64,000 nt of DNA, from NCBI RefSeq assembly GCF_022170825.1, contig NZ_CP081878.1, positions 1,700,001-1,764,000 of the forward strand. The letters run 5' to 3'. Below the pieces are notes generated by a model, which saw only the letters and a program-made list of their open reading frames with translations, did not search any database and was not told the origin of the DNA. The position numbers and the translations under genes are program-made. This stretch comes from Exiguobacterium acetylicum (lineage in GTDB: Bacteria; Bacillota; Bacilli; Exiguobacteriales; Exiguobacteriaceae). This document shows positions 25,917-34,818 of the stretch, piece by piece. Every line of letters starts with the position of its first letter. The stretch's first letter is position 1.

Positions 25917-27932
25917 TTATTCCACGTATTCATAGAGAACGACGCTCTCGATATAGTGAATAAAGCGGCGTAATTCCTTCTCCTCCTCGTTCGAGAGATC
26001 CCCTTCTTTCGACATATTGGCGATTTCAAGACGCTGGACTTCGATTGCTTTCAGACAGAGCTCTTCCTTCTGTTGATCGACGTCCTTGCCACCGATTGGT
26101 GACGACCACCGCGTATGTTTGAAGCGAAGTCGTTTATAGAACTCGAGCACACTTTGAACGACGTCTGGTGGGTACGATGAGCGGCAATTCTCGAGACGTT
26201 CGATCACTGTGCCCATTACCTTTTCATACAGTTCGTGCTCGACTTGCGTCATTTGAATCAACGCATCAGACGACATATTCGATCGTTTCCGTTTCCACCA
26301 CAATTTACGGATCGGCTGGACGATTTGGAAGCGCGAATCCTTGCCGATTGCTTTGCGACGATTTTCAATCGAGCGGAAGACATCCTTTTTCAGCAGATCC
26401 GGCACCTTGTGCTCAGCGACGAAACGTTTTGATTCTTCCTTTTCCCACTGGACGGCTTCAAGACGAAGTGCTTTTAATTGATTATTGAATTGATCGAGTT
26501 CTTCTTGACTTTTTTCTTGCGCTCGCAGCAACCGAAGCATCACGTGGTACTCATTGAGTAAATCAAACGCAACGACCGCATTGTCTTCGTCCGTCACTTG
26601 TTTGATTTCTGAAATCGCACGACGAATCATCCGCTGTTTCTGTGCGTTTAAGTCGAGTGCAATTGGTGTTGCCGCCTCACCACGGTTCAAGACCGGTAAG
26701 AGAATGGTCGCAAGAACGAGCGTGTAGATGATGACACCCGCCGCAAGGAAAATGATTAGCGAACGTTCCGGGAAAGCTTCGCCAGACTCCGTCAAAAATG
26801 GTAACGACAAGACCCCGACCATCGTGATCGTTCCGCGAACACCAACCAGTGTTGTAATCAAATCTTGTTTAAAGGACGGTCGACGGTGATCCCGATCTTC
26901 TTTTTTGAAGAACCGATGATCAAACCAGTTGAAAAACATCGTCCAAACGAGACGAATCGCGAGAATGAACGAACCAATCTCGATGACATACAACATCAGA
27001 CGCCAGTTGTTGATGGCATCATCTGCAAAGATTTCGCGTGTTGCTTCAGGTAATGTTAAACCGAGCAACAAGAAAATGATCCCGTTCAATGTATAAGCGA
27101 TCATCGTCCAAATATTATCTGTCAACGTTTGCTCTTGTGCAAAGAACGTTTCTGTTCGCTCTTTAATCAAGGCGTGTAAGATACCACCTGTAACGACGGC
27201 AATGACGCCTGATGCATGAAATCCTTCTTCGGCAACGAAGAAGATGATAAATGGTGTCAGAATTTGGAGTAAAGCGTAGAAGACGACATCTTCAATACCC
27301 GCTCGACGCAAGCGTACCTTAAGAAAGTTCATTGCGAGTGAAATTATTAATCCGATCAACGCTCCGACGAAGAACATATAAAAGAATTCTGTCGTCGCAC
27401 TCTGAATTGAGAAATAACCTGTTACGACAGCAGCAACTGCGTAACTAAACGCAACTAATCCCGATGCATCATTGATCAGCGATTCTCCACGAACAAGTGT
27501 TAAAATCTGTTCTGGAATCTGGACACGTTTTGCAATCCCGTTGACAGCAATCGGATCCGTCGGCGATAAAATTGCGGCTAAGGCAAAGGCAGCAGCCACT
27601 GGAATGACCGGAATCAACCAGTTGATGAAGTATCCTCCGACGATTGTCGTCAACAAGACGAGAATGATTGCATTTCCGAAGATTGCTGTTCGCATCCTCC
27701 ATAAATCTTCACGCGGGAAGTGTGAACTATCGTTGTAAAGTAACGGAGCAATGAATAACAGGAGGAACCACTCCGATTCAACCTCGATCGTCAAGCCACT
27801 CATCAAGAGCGCAGCGACCGTTCCGGCGATGATTTGAATCAAGGCCGTTGGGATGAAGCGGATGTAATGTCCGATGACTTGTGTCAGTAAAATGAGCGCA
27901 AGCATCAATAAAATAAGTGATAGTGTTTCCAT
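25917..27932 (-). CDS. Na+/H+ antiporter, CPA1 family
   Basis: A 671-residue protein: about 12 membrane segments in residues 1-420, including the ion-site region LSPTDPIAVNGIAKR and LINDASGLVAFSYA (ND pair) and VRGTITMVGVL, followed by a cytoplasmic, strongly charged, helical domain of about 250 residues. The long tail is typical of NhaP/YjcE-type CPA1 exchangers and probably regulatory. Exchanges sodium (or potassium) for protons to control pH and salt. AAGGGG precedes the ATG. Confidence 0.9.
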   Translation of the reverse strand: METLSLILLMLALILLTQVIGHYIRFIPTALIQIIAGTVAALLMSGLTIEVESEWFLLLFIAPLLYNDSSHFPREDLWRMRTAIFGNAIILVLLTTIVGGYFINWLIPVIPVAAAFALAAILSPTDPIAVNGIAKRVQIPEQILTLVRGESLINDASGLVAFSYAVAAVVTGYFSIQSATTEFFYMFFVGALIGLIISLAMNFLKVRLRRAGIEDVVFYALLQILTPFIIFFVAEEGFHASGVIAVVTGGILHALIKERTETFFAQEQTLTDNIWTMIAYTLNGIIFLLLGLTLPEATREIFADDAINNWRLMLYVIEIGSFILAIRLVWTMFFNWFDHRFFKKEDRDHRRPSFKQDLITTLVGVRGTITMVGVLSLPFLTESGEAFPERSLIIFLAAGVIIYTLVLATILLPVLNRGEAATPIALDLNAQKQRMIRRAISEIKQVTDEDNAVVAFDLLNEYHVMLRLLRAQEKSQEELDQFNNQLKALRLEAVQWEKEESKRFVAEHKVPDLLKKDVFRSIENRRKAIGKDSRFQIVQPIRKLWWKRKRSNMSSDALIQMTQVEHELYEKVMGTVIERLENCRSSYPPDVVQSVLEFYKRLRFKHTRWSSPIGGKDVDQQKEELCLKAIEVQRLEIANMSKEGDLSNEEEKELRRFIHYIESVVLYEYVE

Positions 27933-27985
27933 GGAAGACCCCTTCCTCTATTGTTTCTTTCTACCTATATCCTAACATAGTTTTT

Positions 27986-28897
27986 TTAACGATCCTGTCC
28001 GAACGCCTTATCGGACCGTTGCACAGCAATCATTTCTTCTGCTTGACGAATCAATTGTTCCCGGAGTTCCTGTGGTTCTATGACTCGAACGTCTGAACCA
28101 AGCCGCATCAATTGGCGTCCTAGAAACGACAGTTCAGTCACCGGAATCTGCCACGTCCGTTCAAATTGCGTCGGTAAAATCCCTTCTAGCAATCGCTCAC
28201 CTAAAGATGATAATTCCAGTTTCACCGTCGTCATCGGTACGTCCGTCAAGTTCTGTTCTAAATCAGAAAAGGTCAAATCGTTCGCTGGCAACTCATGAAG
28301 CGATACGTTTAGAACTCGATCGACACGGAACTGACGAAATCCACGGTCTGTCCGTCCATAAAAATACCAACGATTATGTTCGAACGATAAGCCGATTGGA
28401 TCCACTACGATCGACTTTTGACCTGTTGTCGTCTCATACAGAATATTCCCCATCCGTCCGCTCTCTAACAGGTCCAGTAACGCTGGATTTTGCGGTGACG
28501 GTGGTGTATCGATCGCTTGAAAGCGAAAACGCGTTTGCCACCTTGCAATTTGTTGTTCCGTCATTGTTGGTAACTCATTCGCATAGCGTTCAGCGACATC
28601 CTGTCGAATTGTACCGAACGGAAAATCGGGAATCTGCCCGACCCATTCGAGTAGGATGAACAAGACGATCGTCTCTTCATCCGTCAAGACGAGCGGCGGC
28701 ATGTTCCGATGTGGCAGCATCCGGTACCCGCCCGCCACACCCGGTTCACTATAGATCGGATAACCATTGGCTGCAAGCACCGTCATGTCTCGTTGAATCG
28801 TCCGGATCGACACGTCGAACTCTTCAGCCAGTATTCGGGCGGAAAGGCGTTCTCCTCGATTTAAATAACGGACTAGACGCCATTGTCTCGTATTCAT
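27986..28897 (-). CDS. WYL-domain transcriptional regulator (YafY type)
   Basis: A 303-residue regulator: DeoR-like HTH at about residues 1-60 (SARILAEEFDVSIRTIQRDMTVL), then a WYL domain around residues 135-215 (VVDPIGLSFEHNRWYFYGRTD) and a C-terminal extension. WYL domains bind nucleic acid or nucleotide ligands. Start at 28897 behind AAGGAGG; an upstream extension in frame has no support. It is divergent from the DHFR-like gene and separated by a perfect dyad. Confidence 0.88.
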   Translation of the reverse strand: MNTRQWRLVRYLNRGERLSARILAEEFDVSIRTIQRDMTVLAANGYPIYSEPGVAGGYRMLPHRNMPPLVLTDEETIVLFILLEWVGQIPDFPFGTIRQDVAERYANELPTMTEQQIARWQTRFRFQAIDTPPSPQNPALLDLLESGRMGNILYETTTGQKSIVVDPIGLSFEHNRWYFYGRTDRGFRQFRVDRVLNVSLHELPANDLTFSDLEQNLTDVPMTTVKLELSSLGERLLEGILPTQFERTWQIPVTELSFLGRQLMRLGSDVRVIEPQELREQLIRQAEEMIAVQRSDKAFGQDR

Positions 28898-28912
28898 ACA
28901 TTTCCTCCTTAA

Positions 28913-28935
28913 ATGACGACATCTTTTGTCGTCAT
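28913..28935. promoter_or_regulatory. Perfect dyad between WYL regulator and DHFR-like gene
   Basis: ATGACGAC (28913-28920), 7-base spacer, GTCGTCAT (28928-28935). Lies in the 82-bp divergent intergenic region, so it is well placed for the WYL regulator to control both genes. Confidence 0.6.
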
Positions 28936-28979
28936 TATACGCTAAGATGAAGTCACACGATGCAAAAGGAGGAATTATC

Positions 28980-29504
28980 ATGTCTCAACCTACGACTGTA
29001 CTTTATATCGCTTGCAGTCTCGACGGAAAAATCGCTCGCCTAGACGGTTCACTCGATTGGCTCTTTGCTGTTGCTGGAGATGGTGATAATGGATACCAAG
29101 CGTTTTACGATCAAGTCGGAGCTGTTATTATGGGTCGAAAAACATATGATGAAGTCCTTCAACTCAGTGAGACGTATCCGTACACGGATATTCCGAGCTA
29201 TATCTATAGTCGAACGCAACGAACGTCCGAATCCGTAACCTTCACCGATGAACCGCTCGATCAATTACTCGAGCGAATCACACCAAAAATTGATGGAAAA
29301 GTTTGGCTCGTCGGTGGCGGCGAATTGATTCAAGAAGCGCTACGTTTACAGTGTGTCAGTTCAATCGAACTCGCGATTGCCCCTGTCATTATTGGAACGG
29401 GTATCCCATTATTTCCAGAAGGAACCGTTGAGACGAAACTTCGCTTGAAGGAGAGTCGTCAATCGGGACAATTCCTGATGGCGACATATGATGTCTTGAC
29501 TTAA
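28980..29504 (+). CDS. Dihydrofolate reductase-family protein (RibD C-terminal-like)
   Basis: A 174-residue reductase fold: YIACSLDGKIA (residues 9-19), VIMGRKTYDEV near residue 47, VWLVGGGEL near residue 109 and IAPVIIGTGIPLF near residue 131. This is the YwjB/YyaP-type group, NADPH-binding but with uncertain substrate. ATG at 28980 behind AGGAGGAATTATC. Probably regulated by the divergent WYL protein. Confidence 0.88.
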   Translation: MSQPTTVLYIACSLDGKIARLDGSLDWLFAVAGDGDNGYQAFYDQVGAVIMGRKTYDEVLQLSETYPYTDIPSYIYSRTQRTSESVTFTDEPLDQLLERITPKIDGKVWLVGGGELIQEALRLQCVSSIELAIAPVIIGTGIPLFPEGTVETKLRLKESRQSGQFLMATYDVLT

Positions 29505-29511
29505 ACAAAAC

Positions 29512-29544
29512 AACAGCCAGTTCGAGAAATCCGAACTGGCTGTT
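29512..29544. terminator. Bidirectional rho-independent terminator
   Basis: Perfect 13-bp stem (AACAGCCAGTTCG at 29512-29524, complement at 29532-29544) with 7-base loop between convergent genes ending at 29504 and 29558. Confidence 0.88.
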
Positions 29545-29557
29545 CGTTTACATCGTC

Positions 29558-30778
29558 TTATGCATTTTTCTTTGCCTTTTTCTCTTTCGGTTCCGTCCAT
29601 TTGAAGATTTTGTTCATGACGTTGTAAATCCGTTTTGATTCCTTCGTCATTAATGGTCCGAGGATCGCGAGAATTAAAACATACAGTGCCGAGAATGGTG
29701 ACAAGATGTCCATCAATCCACCGGCGATTCCGAGATTCGCGACGATGATCGAGAACTCCCCACGCGAGACGATCGTTAAGCCGATGTTTGAAGATGCTTT
29801 ATGCGATAATCCGGCTTTACGGCCCGCAATCATTCCCGCGACATAGTTTCCGATGATCGTGATAACGACGGCACCGAGCGCGAGCCAGACCGCGTCAAGA
29901 AGCATCGTCGGATCGATACTCAATCCGAAACTAAAGAAGAAGATCGCACCGAAGAAATCACGGAATGGTACGACAAGATGTTCGATGCGCTCCCCTTGAT
30001 CGGTTTCTGAGAAAACAAGACCGAGTAACAATGCTCCGATTGCTTCTGCGACATGGATTGTTTCTGAAAAACCAGCGATGAAGAACAGTGCGGCAAAGAC
30101 GACAATGATGAATACTTCATCTGAAGCGATTTTTAGCATCTTATTCAAAAGTGGTGTTGCTTTCCGAGCAACGATGAAGAACAGCAACATATAGCCGAGG
30201 GCGATCAAAATTGAAGTAAGTGACGCGAGCAATGTCGTACCACCACCGAGAAGCAGTCCTGATAAGACCGACAAGTAGACCGCGAGGAAGATATCTTCAA
30301 ACATGATGATTCCAAGAATGAGCTCCGTCTCCGTGTTGCCGGTCCGGCGAAGATCAACGAGAACTTTTGCAACGATCGCACTCGAAGAAATCGTGATAAT
30401 TCCGGCGATGACGAGGACTTCATAGAGAGGGAATCCGGCGATGAATCCATACAACAGACCACCGGTAAAGTTAATCGATAAATAAATCGTTCCGCTCGTA
30501 ACAATCGATTTTCCAGACCGGATCAACTTACCGATCGAGAATTCGAGACCGAGATAGAATAAGAGGAACAGGACGCCAATTCGCCCGAGGAAGCTGATGA
30601 ATTCAGCACTTTCAATGAACTTGAAGTCTAGTATCCCGATTGTCGGAGCGTGCGGTCCAACAATCATCCCGAGGATGATCAGAAACGGGATGATCGAGAA
30701 ATTGAGTCTGTTCGCGAGCACTGCCGCGATCGCCACTAAGATAAGCGCGGTACCGACTTCAAATATGAGATGATCCAT
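29558..30778 (-). CDS. khtU: K+/H+ antiporter subunit KhtU (CPA2 family)
   Basis: A 406-residue membrane protein with about 12 hydrophobic segments, of the KefB/KhtU group (FLLFYLGLEFSIGKL, FEDIFLAVYLSVLSG, VARKATPLLNKMLK). Exports potassium (and ammonium) in exchange for protons. It lies 3 bases after khtT, its regulatory partner. The C-terminal Lys-rich end is cytoplasmic. The name is given from the KhtT-KhtU pairing known from Bacillus subtilis (YhaT-YhaU). Confidence 0.86.
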   Translation of the reverse strand: MDHLIFEVGTALILVAIAAVLANRLNFSIIPFLIILGMIVGPHAPTIGILDFKFIESAEFISFLGRIGVLFLLFYLGLEFSIGKLIRSGKSIVTSGTIYLSINFTGGLLYGFIAGFPLYEVLVIAGIITISSSAIVAKVLVDLRRTGNTETELILGIIMFEDIFLAVYLSVLSGLLLGGGTTLLASLTSILIALGYMLLFFIVARKATPLLNKMLKIASDEVFIIVVFAALFFIAGFSETIHVAEAIGALLLGLVFSETDQGERIEHLVVPFRDFFGAIFFFSFGLSIDPTMLLDAVWLALGAVVITIIGNYVAGMIAGRKAGLSHKASSNIGLTIVSRGEFSIIVANLGIAGGLMDILSPFSALYVLILAILGPLMTKESKRIYNVMNKIFKWTEPKEKKAKKNA

Positions 30779-30781
30779 ATA

Positions 30782-31282
30782 TTATCCGCCTCCTTCGATT
30801 GAGAATAATTCTTTCGTGATGTGACGGATGTTTTGACGTTCGCCTGACAGGACAATCGTATCACCAGATTCAAGACGCGTATCTGGTCCCGGATTCAGCG
30901 ATTTCGAACGGTCATGCTTTAAAACTGCAATGATCGAGATGTCATATTGGTTGCGGACATCGAGCTCTCCGATTGTCCGATTGTTGACTTTTGAATCTTG
31001 ACCGACTTTGAACCACTCGATGACGAGATCATCAAATGCTAATTCAATCTTTTCAAGATCCTTCGGCTTATAGGATAATCCTCCGAGAATTCCTGCCATC
31101 TGACGAGCTTCTGCGTCATTAAATGTCACGCTCGAGATGCTCTCATCAAAATCGTCGTCATCATAATGATGCATCTCCCGGCGTCCGTCGTCGTGGACGA
31201 TGACGACCACCTTATCTCCTCGTGTTGTGATGCCTTCGAACTTACGTCCGATTCCTGGTAAGTCTACTTCGCGCATATCCAT
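30782..31282 (-). CDS. khtT: K+/H+ antiporter regulatory subunit KhtT (RCK_C domain)
   Basis: A 166-residue cytoplasmic protein: N-terminal domain (residues 1-75), then a RCK_C (TrkA-C) domain (about 78-160; NQYDISIIAVLKHD, LESGDTIVLSG). In Bacillus subtilis KhtT gates KhtU in response to nucleotides and pH. The third member KhtS is absent upstream; an AbrB-type gene takes its place 25 bases away. AAGGAGG precedes the ATG. Confidence 0.88.
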   Translation of the reverse strand: MDMREVDLPGIGRKFEGITTRGDKVVVIVHDDGRREMHHYDDDDFDESISSVTFNDAEARQMAGILGGLSYKPKDLEKIELAFDDLVIEWFKVGQDSKVNNRTIGELDVRNQYDISIIAVLKHDRSKSLNPGPDTRLESGDTIVLSGERQNIRHITKELFSIEGGG

Positions 31283-31307
31283 CTGTTAGTTCCTCCTTTT
31301 TTTGATT

Positions 31308-31526
31308 TTACAAATGATGATTCGCTTTGTGGATGAGTGTCTTGAATGTCTCATCACTCAATATATCTTGAAGGTCATGCAGCTGTTTCAAATCCGCTTT
31401 CGCCATTATGACAAACCCGTCCTCCTCAATGAATGCCACGCGATCTCCTTCCTCCACTTGCAAGGCCTGCCGAATTTTTTTAGGGATGGTGATCTGTCCT
31501 TTTGACGTTAACTTTGATAGCTCCAT
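31308..31526 (-). CDS. AbrB/MazE/SpoVT-type DNA-binding protein
   Basis: A 72-residue protein with the swapped-hairpin AbrB domain at the N-terminus (LTSKGQITIPKKIRQALQVEEGDRV) and a helical tail. These act as transition-state regulators or as antitoxins. I see no toxin gene next to it: the next genes are khtT and a restriction-type nuclease, so a regulator role is more likely. It lies 25 bases before khtT on the same strand and may be co-transcribed. ATG follows AAGGAAG. Confidence 0.85.
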   Translation of the reverse strand: MELSKLTSKGQITIPKKIRQALQVEEGDRVAFIEEDGFVIMAKADLKQLHDLQDILSDETFKTLIHKANHHL

Positions 31527-31639
31527 CACGAACTTCCTTCTTTCTGTGTTTTTCTTGTATTCCTTACTTCCTTACTTTTCTTATTTCCAATATAACATAG
31601 TTCTAAACTTATTCCGAGTGTTTTGCTTTGAATTAAAAA

Positions 31640-31672
31640 ATTCTTTTGCACTCGTTTTGAATGCAAAAGAAT
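31640..31672 (-). terminator. Terminator of the restriction-type gene
   Basis: Perfect 11-bp inverted repeat (ATTCTTTTGCA at 31640-31650, complement at 31662-31672), and on the minus strand followed by TTTTTTAATT. Ten bases after the stop at 31682. Confidence 0.85.
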
Positions 31673-31681
31673 CATTTGTAC

Positions 31682-32788
31682 CTATTCACTTATTATTTTT
31701 GGTTTAATTAACTCTTCAACGATTTTTGTTAATCGTTCTTTATAGTCTTCAATTTCATATACATGTTTTATTTTATTTCGAACATTTGGTTCATCTCGAA
31801 GAGTGATGTACTTATTGTTTACAGAGTTTAAATGAAGGCGACAAATCCATTTCCTATTACTATCATCAATAAGAATATTGAAATAACTAGCATTATCACG
31901 ATAAAAAATTCTATTTTTATCAATTGCAGTTCCTAATAAAACTTTCACTGTAGCATATCCTTCAATTTCTTCTTGTGTAGTTTCAATTGATCTAGGAATT
32001 GGAATATCATCTTGAATCTCAGTTGTTTCTTGAATCTCAATATTTTTTTCAATCGGTTCTAATGTCGATTCTTGTTCACCCGAGATAACATTTTTAAGCT
32101 TTTCATTTAAACTTTCATTTATAAATTGGTTAAAAGCTTTTTGAACTATAGGTCTGAATTTGTCAATTACTGCTTGGGTTTTAATTCCTTGATACGAATC
32201 ATGTATCAACATTTTTATAAAATCATCGCTTGGAATTTCTAAAATGCTTTTCAATTGATCCTTTATAGCATTTAAATATTTTAATTCTTCAGCAGTAGAA
32301 AGAATTGTATCAACATTAAATTCTTGTTTTTTAAACTTTTGAAGTTCTTTTATATCACTATCTTTTATAGATGATAATTTAATCTCAAAAAATGGAACTG
32401 AATCCATGACATTAGGCGTTTCTAAATCTGTATAAAATCTATAAACATCTCCATTAGTTAGTATCGCAAATTTTGCATTTGTCGTGCCGAAATATCTAAA
32501 TAATTGAGAATCATGTTTTGTTAAACGTTCTTTTATAGATTTTGCTTCAATAAGGATTGTTGGCTTTCCATGATCCATAATTGCATAATCTACTTTTTCT
32601 CCCTTTTTAATACCAACATCCGCGATATATTCTGGTGTGAACTCTGCAGGATTAAAGACATCATATCCAAGCATTTGAAAAAAGGGCATAATTAGAGCAG
32701 TTTTGGTTGCTTCTTCAGTAGAGATTGAATCTTTCAATTGATAAATTCTTTGAGAGATATTTCGAATTTCTAATGCGAAGTTTTCCAT
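31682..32788 (-). CDS. Type I restriction enzyme R N-terminal-like nuclease (HSDR_N), lone
   Basis: A 368-residue protein. The PD-(D/E)xK nuclease core is visible at about residues 45-90: VGIKKGEKVDYAIM gives the Asp and ILIEAKS (about 81-87) the ExK. It covers only the nuclease domain of HsdR, without the helicase motor. The C-terminal 90 residues are a separate domain of unknown role. Very AT-rich compared with all neighbours, so probably acquired. No hsdM or hsdS is near. ATG 32788 is chosen (AGGAGTG, 7 bases); an ATG five codons earlier overlaps that site. Confidence 0.78.
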   Translation of the reverse strand: MENFALEIRNISQRIYQLKDSISTEEATKTALIMPFFQMLGYDVFNPAEFTPEYIADVGIKKGEKVDYAIMDHGKPTILIEAKSIKERLTKHDSQLFRYFGTTNAKFAILTNGDVYRFYTDLETPNVMDSVPFFEIKLSSIKDSDIKELQKFKKQEFNVDTILSTAEELKYLNAIKDQLKSILEIPSDDFIKMLIHDSYQGIKTQAVIDKFRPIVQKAFNQFINESLNEKLKNVISGEQESTLEPIEKNIEIQETTEIQDDIPIPRSIETTQEEIEGYATVKVLLGTAIDKNRIFYRDNASYFNILIDDSNRKWICRLHLNSVNNKYITLRDEPNVRNKIKHVYEIEDYKERLTKIVEELIKPKIISE

Positions 32789-32868
32789 TTTTTCACTCCT
32801 CATAAATGTTAGTTGTATTAATTATACACTATTATAAATAGTTATCCTTTTAAAAAATAAAATAACCA

Positions 32869-33441
32869 TTATTTTCTTCTAATATAATCGTCTCTTATAA
32901 TCGCATAAATCTTTAAATCCCAGAAACGCTCTTTAACAAATAAAGCACTTCGCGAGACCCCTTCGAACGTCATGCCGATCTTTTCCATGACACGAGCGGA
33001 TCCGTCGTTCGCAACAAAACAACGGGCTTGAATGCGCTCGAGTCCAAGTGTTTCAAAACCGTACTGCAAAAGACGCGCTGCTGCTTCCGGCATCAAACCC
33101 TTCCCCCAGTACTCGCGCGACAGCGCATAGCCGAGCTCAGCTTGCTGTTGCTCAAACGAGACTTTGATGAAATCAATCGTTCCGATGACTCGTCCGCTCG
33201 TTTTGTCTTCGATCGCCCAAGGTGCCGGATTTCCTTGCTCGTATTGTCGAAGGATATGTTTGACGAATTGCTCGGAATCCGCAAGTGTCTTGTGGGCATG
33301 CCAACTGACATACCGCGCCGTCTCCTCATCTTTTGTATAGGCATAGATATCTGTTGCATCTTCTATGCGAACCGGACGTAAGCGGAGTCGCTCCGTTTCG
33401 AGTACGGGTAATGCCTGATATAAATCAATCGTTGATAACAT
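32869..33441 (-). CDS. GNAT family N-acetyltransferase, RimJ/RimL-like
   Basis: A 190-residue acetyltransferase: LETERLRLRPVRIEDA at the N-terminus, acetyl-CoA region SREYWGKGLMPEAAARLLQYGF (about residues 113-134) and NDGSARVMEKIGMTFEG near residue 146. Ribosomal-protein or small-molecule N-acetylation is typical. The last 15 codons are AT-rich like the insert next to it, while the rest has the normal composition of the window. Start at 33441 behind AAGAAGGG. Confidence 0.88.
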   Translation of the reverse strand: MLSTIDLYQALPVLETERLRLRPVRIEDATDIYAYTKDEETARYVSWHAHKTLADSEQFVKHILRQYEQGNPAPWAIEDKTSGRVIGTIDFIKVSFEQQQAELGYALSREYWGKGLMPEAAARLLQYGFETLGLERIQARCFVANDGSARVMEKIGMTFEGVSRSALFVKERFWDLKIYAIIRDDYIRRK

Positions 33442-33509
33442 AATTGAACCCTTCTTCCCTTGATTTTTTCCAAGTATACCCACTCTTCAGAAAAAAGTAT
33501 AGAGATATA

Positions 33510-33540
33510 CGAAAACGTTATCAGAATTTTCTGGTATACT
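33510..33540 (+). promoter_or_regulatory. Promoter of MFS gene with cre-like CcpA box
   Basis: CGAAAACGTTATCA (33510-33523) matches 13 of 14 positions of the cre consensus TGWAANCGNTNWCA. A -10 element TATACT lies at 33535-33540, putting the box over the -35 region, a position for repression. Confidence 0.5.
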
Positions 33541-33571
33541 ATTGGAAAATGATGTAAGAAAGGGTGCTGTC

Positions 33572-34783
33572 ATGTCTTCTCGGGAACGAACACTCTTGAG
33601 CGCGCTCGGTATTTCACAGTTTGGTGATTTCATTTATCTCGTTGCGATCAACGTTTACATCTATCGCTTGACCGGCTCAGCGTCAGCCGTCGCTGCGCTT
33701 TGGATCATCAGTCCGGTCGTCTCTCTCGTCATCAAGTCGGTTGCAGGTAGCTGGGTCGACCGCTCCGACTTACGTCGTCTGTTGATTCAGACCGATTTAT
33801 TGCGTGCTTTTTTAATCGGTATCATGCCATTTATACCCTTATCGCTGCTTTACATCGACTTGATTGCCTTAGCCATCGTCAAAGCGGTCGTCGAACCCGC
33901 TACCTTAACCTACATCACGACGCTTGTTCCGAAAGACGACCGGACATCGTTTAATGCCTATCGTAGTCTGATCACATCTGGCGCCTTTTTGATTGGTCCG
34001 GCTCTCGCTGGTGGACTCTTATATGTCGCTTCTGCCGACATTGCGATTTGGCTCAATGCTGTCTCGTTTCTTGTATCAGCTGTTCTGTTAATGCAGCTGC
34101 CGCGTTTTTCCGCTTTGGTTGAACGAGGGATGCAGCTACAAGACGTCCTGTCCGATTGGCGGCTCGTCTATCAGTTCAGTAAAGACGCGCGTTATGTGAG
34201 TGTTCTTTATCTGCTTGCAATGACGATGATGATCGCGACACTTGCGCTTGATACACAGGAAGTCGTCTTTTTACAACGAAGCATCGGTTTATCAGAAACC
34301 GACTACGGTTTGTTGATGAGTTTGACAGGGATCGGTTCCGTTACCGGTAGCTGGTTCGTCGCCCGTTATGCCAAAACGCTCTCCGTTCGGACGATGCTGA
34401 CGATCGGCTATGCGTTTGTCGCTATCGGTTATTTGCTATATGCAAGTGCAAATTCGTTTTCGATCGTCTGCACTGGTTTTTTGTTGCTTGGTTGTTTCCA
34501 CGCATTCGCAGGTACCGGTTTTCTGACCTTCCAACAGACGAACATTCCGCTTCACTTGATGGGACGATTTACGAGTCTGTACGGTGTCGGTGTCAGTCTG
34601 CTACAAATTATAGCGATTGTCAGTATCGGTCTACTCGGTGATATTTGGTCGATTCGCTCCAGTACACTCCTATTCGCTAGCTTGCTCGTTTTATTGACGA
34701 TCTGTTTTCTCGGAATGGTTCTCCTCCCGAGAAAACAACGGTATTTCACAACGGAAGAAGTCAAAGAAGAACAACATGCTTAA
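33572..34783 (+). CDS. MFS transporter
   Basis: A 403-residue 12-helix major facilitator with the loop motif GSWVDRSDLRRL (residues 52-63), similar to macrolide-efflux MefA-like and YfiS-like exporters. Probable drug or metabolite/proton antiporter; substrate unknown. ATG 33572 is preceded by AGAAAGGGTG; an upstream in-frame start is unsupported. A cre-like box at 33510-33523 suggests carbon catabolite control. Confidence 0.87.
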   Translation: MSSRERTLLSALGISQFGDFIYLVAINVYIYRLTGSASAVAALWIISPVVSLVIKSVAGSWVDRSDLRRLLIQTDLLRAFLIGIMPFIPLSLLYIDLIALAIVKAVVEPATLTYITTLVPKDDRTSFNAYRSLITSGAFLIGPALAGGLLYVASADIAIWLNAVSFLVSAVLLMQLPRFSALVERGMQLQDVLSDWRLVYQFSKDARYVSVLYLLAMTMMIATLALDTQEVVFLQRSIGLSETDYGLLMSLTGIGSVTGSWFVARYAKTLSVRTMLTIGYAFVAIGYLLYASANSFSIVCTGFLLLGCFHAFAGTGFLTFQQTNIPLHLMGRFTSLYGVGVSLLQIIAIVSIGLLGDIWSIRSSTLLFASLLVLLTICFLGMVLLPRKQRYFTTEEVKEEQHA

Positions 34784-34818
34784 AAACAGGGAACCCGTCA
34801 ACGCGGTGTTCCCTGTTT
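34784..34818. terminator. Bidirectional terminator
   Basis: AAACAGGGAAC (34784-34794) and its exact complement (34808-34818) enclose a 13-base loop with further partial pairing. The stop codon of the convergent DUF402 gene (34798) lies inside the hairpin. Confidence 0.8.

Noticed and set aside
31308-31526. The AbrB-like gene as an antitoxin of a toxin-antitoxin pair
   Set aside because: No PemK/MazF or PIN-domain gene is next to it; a regulator is simpler.
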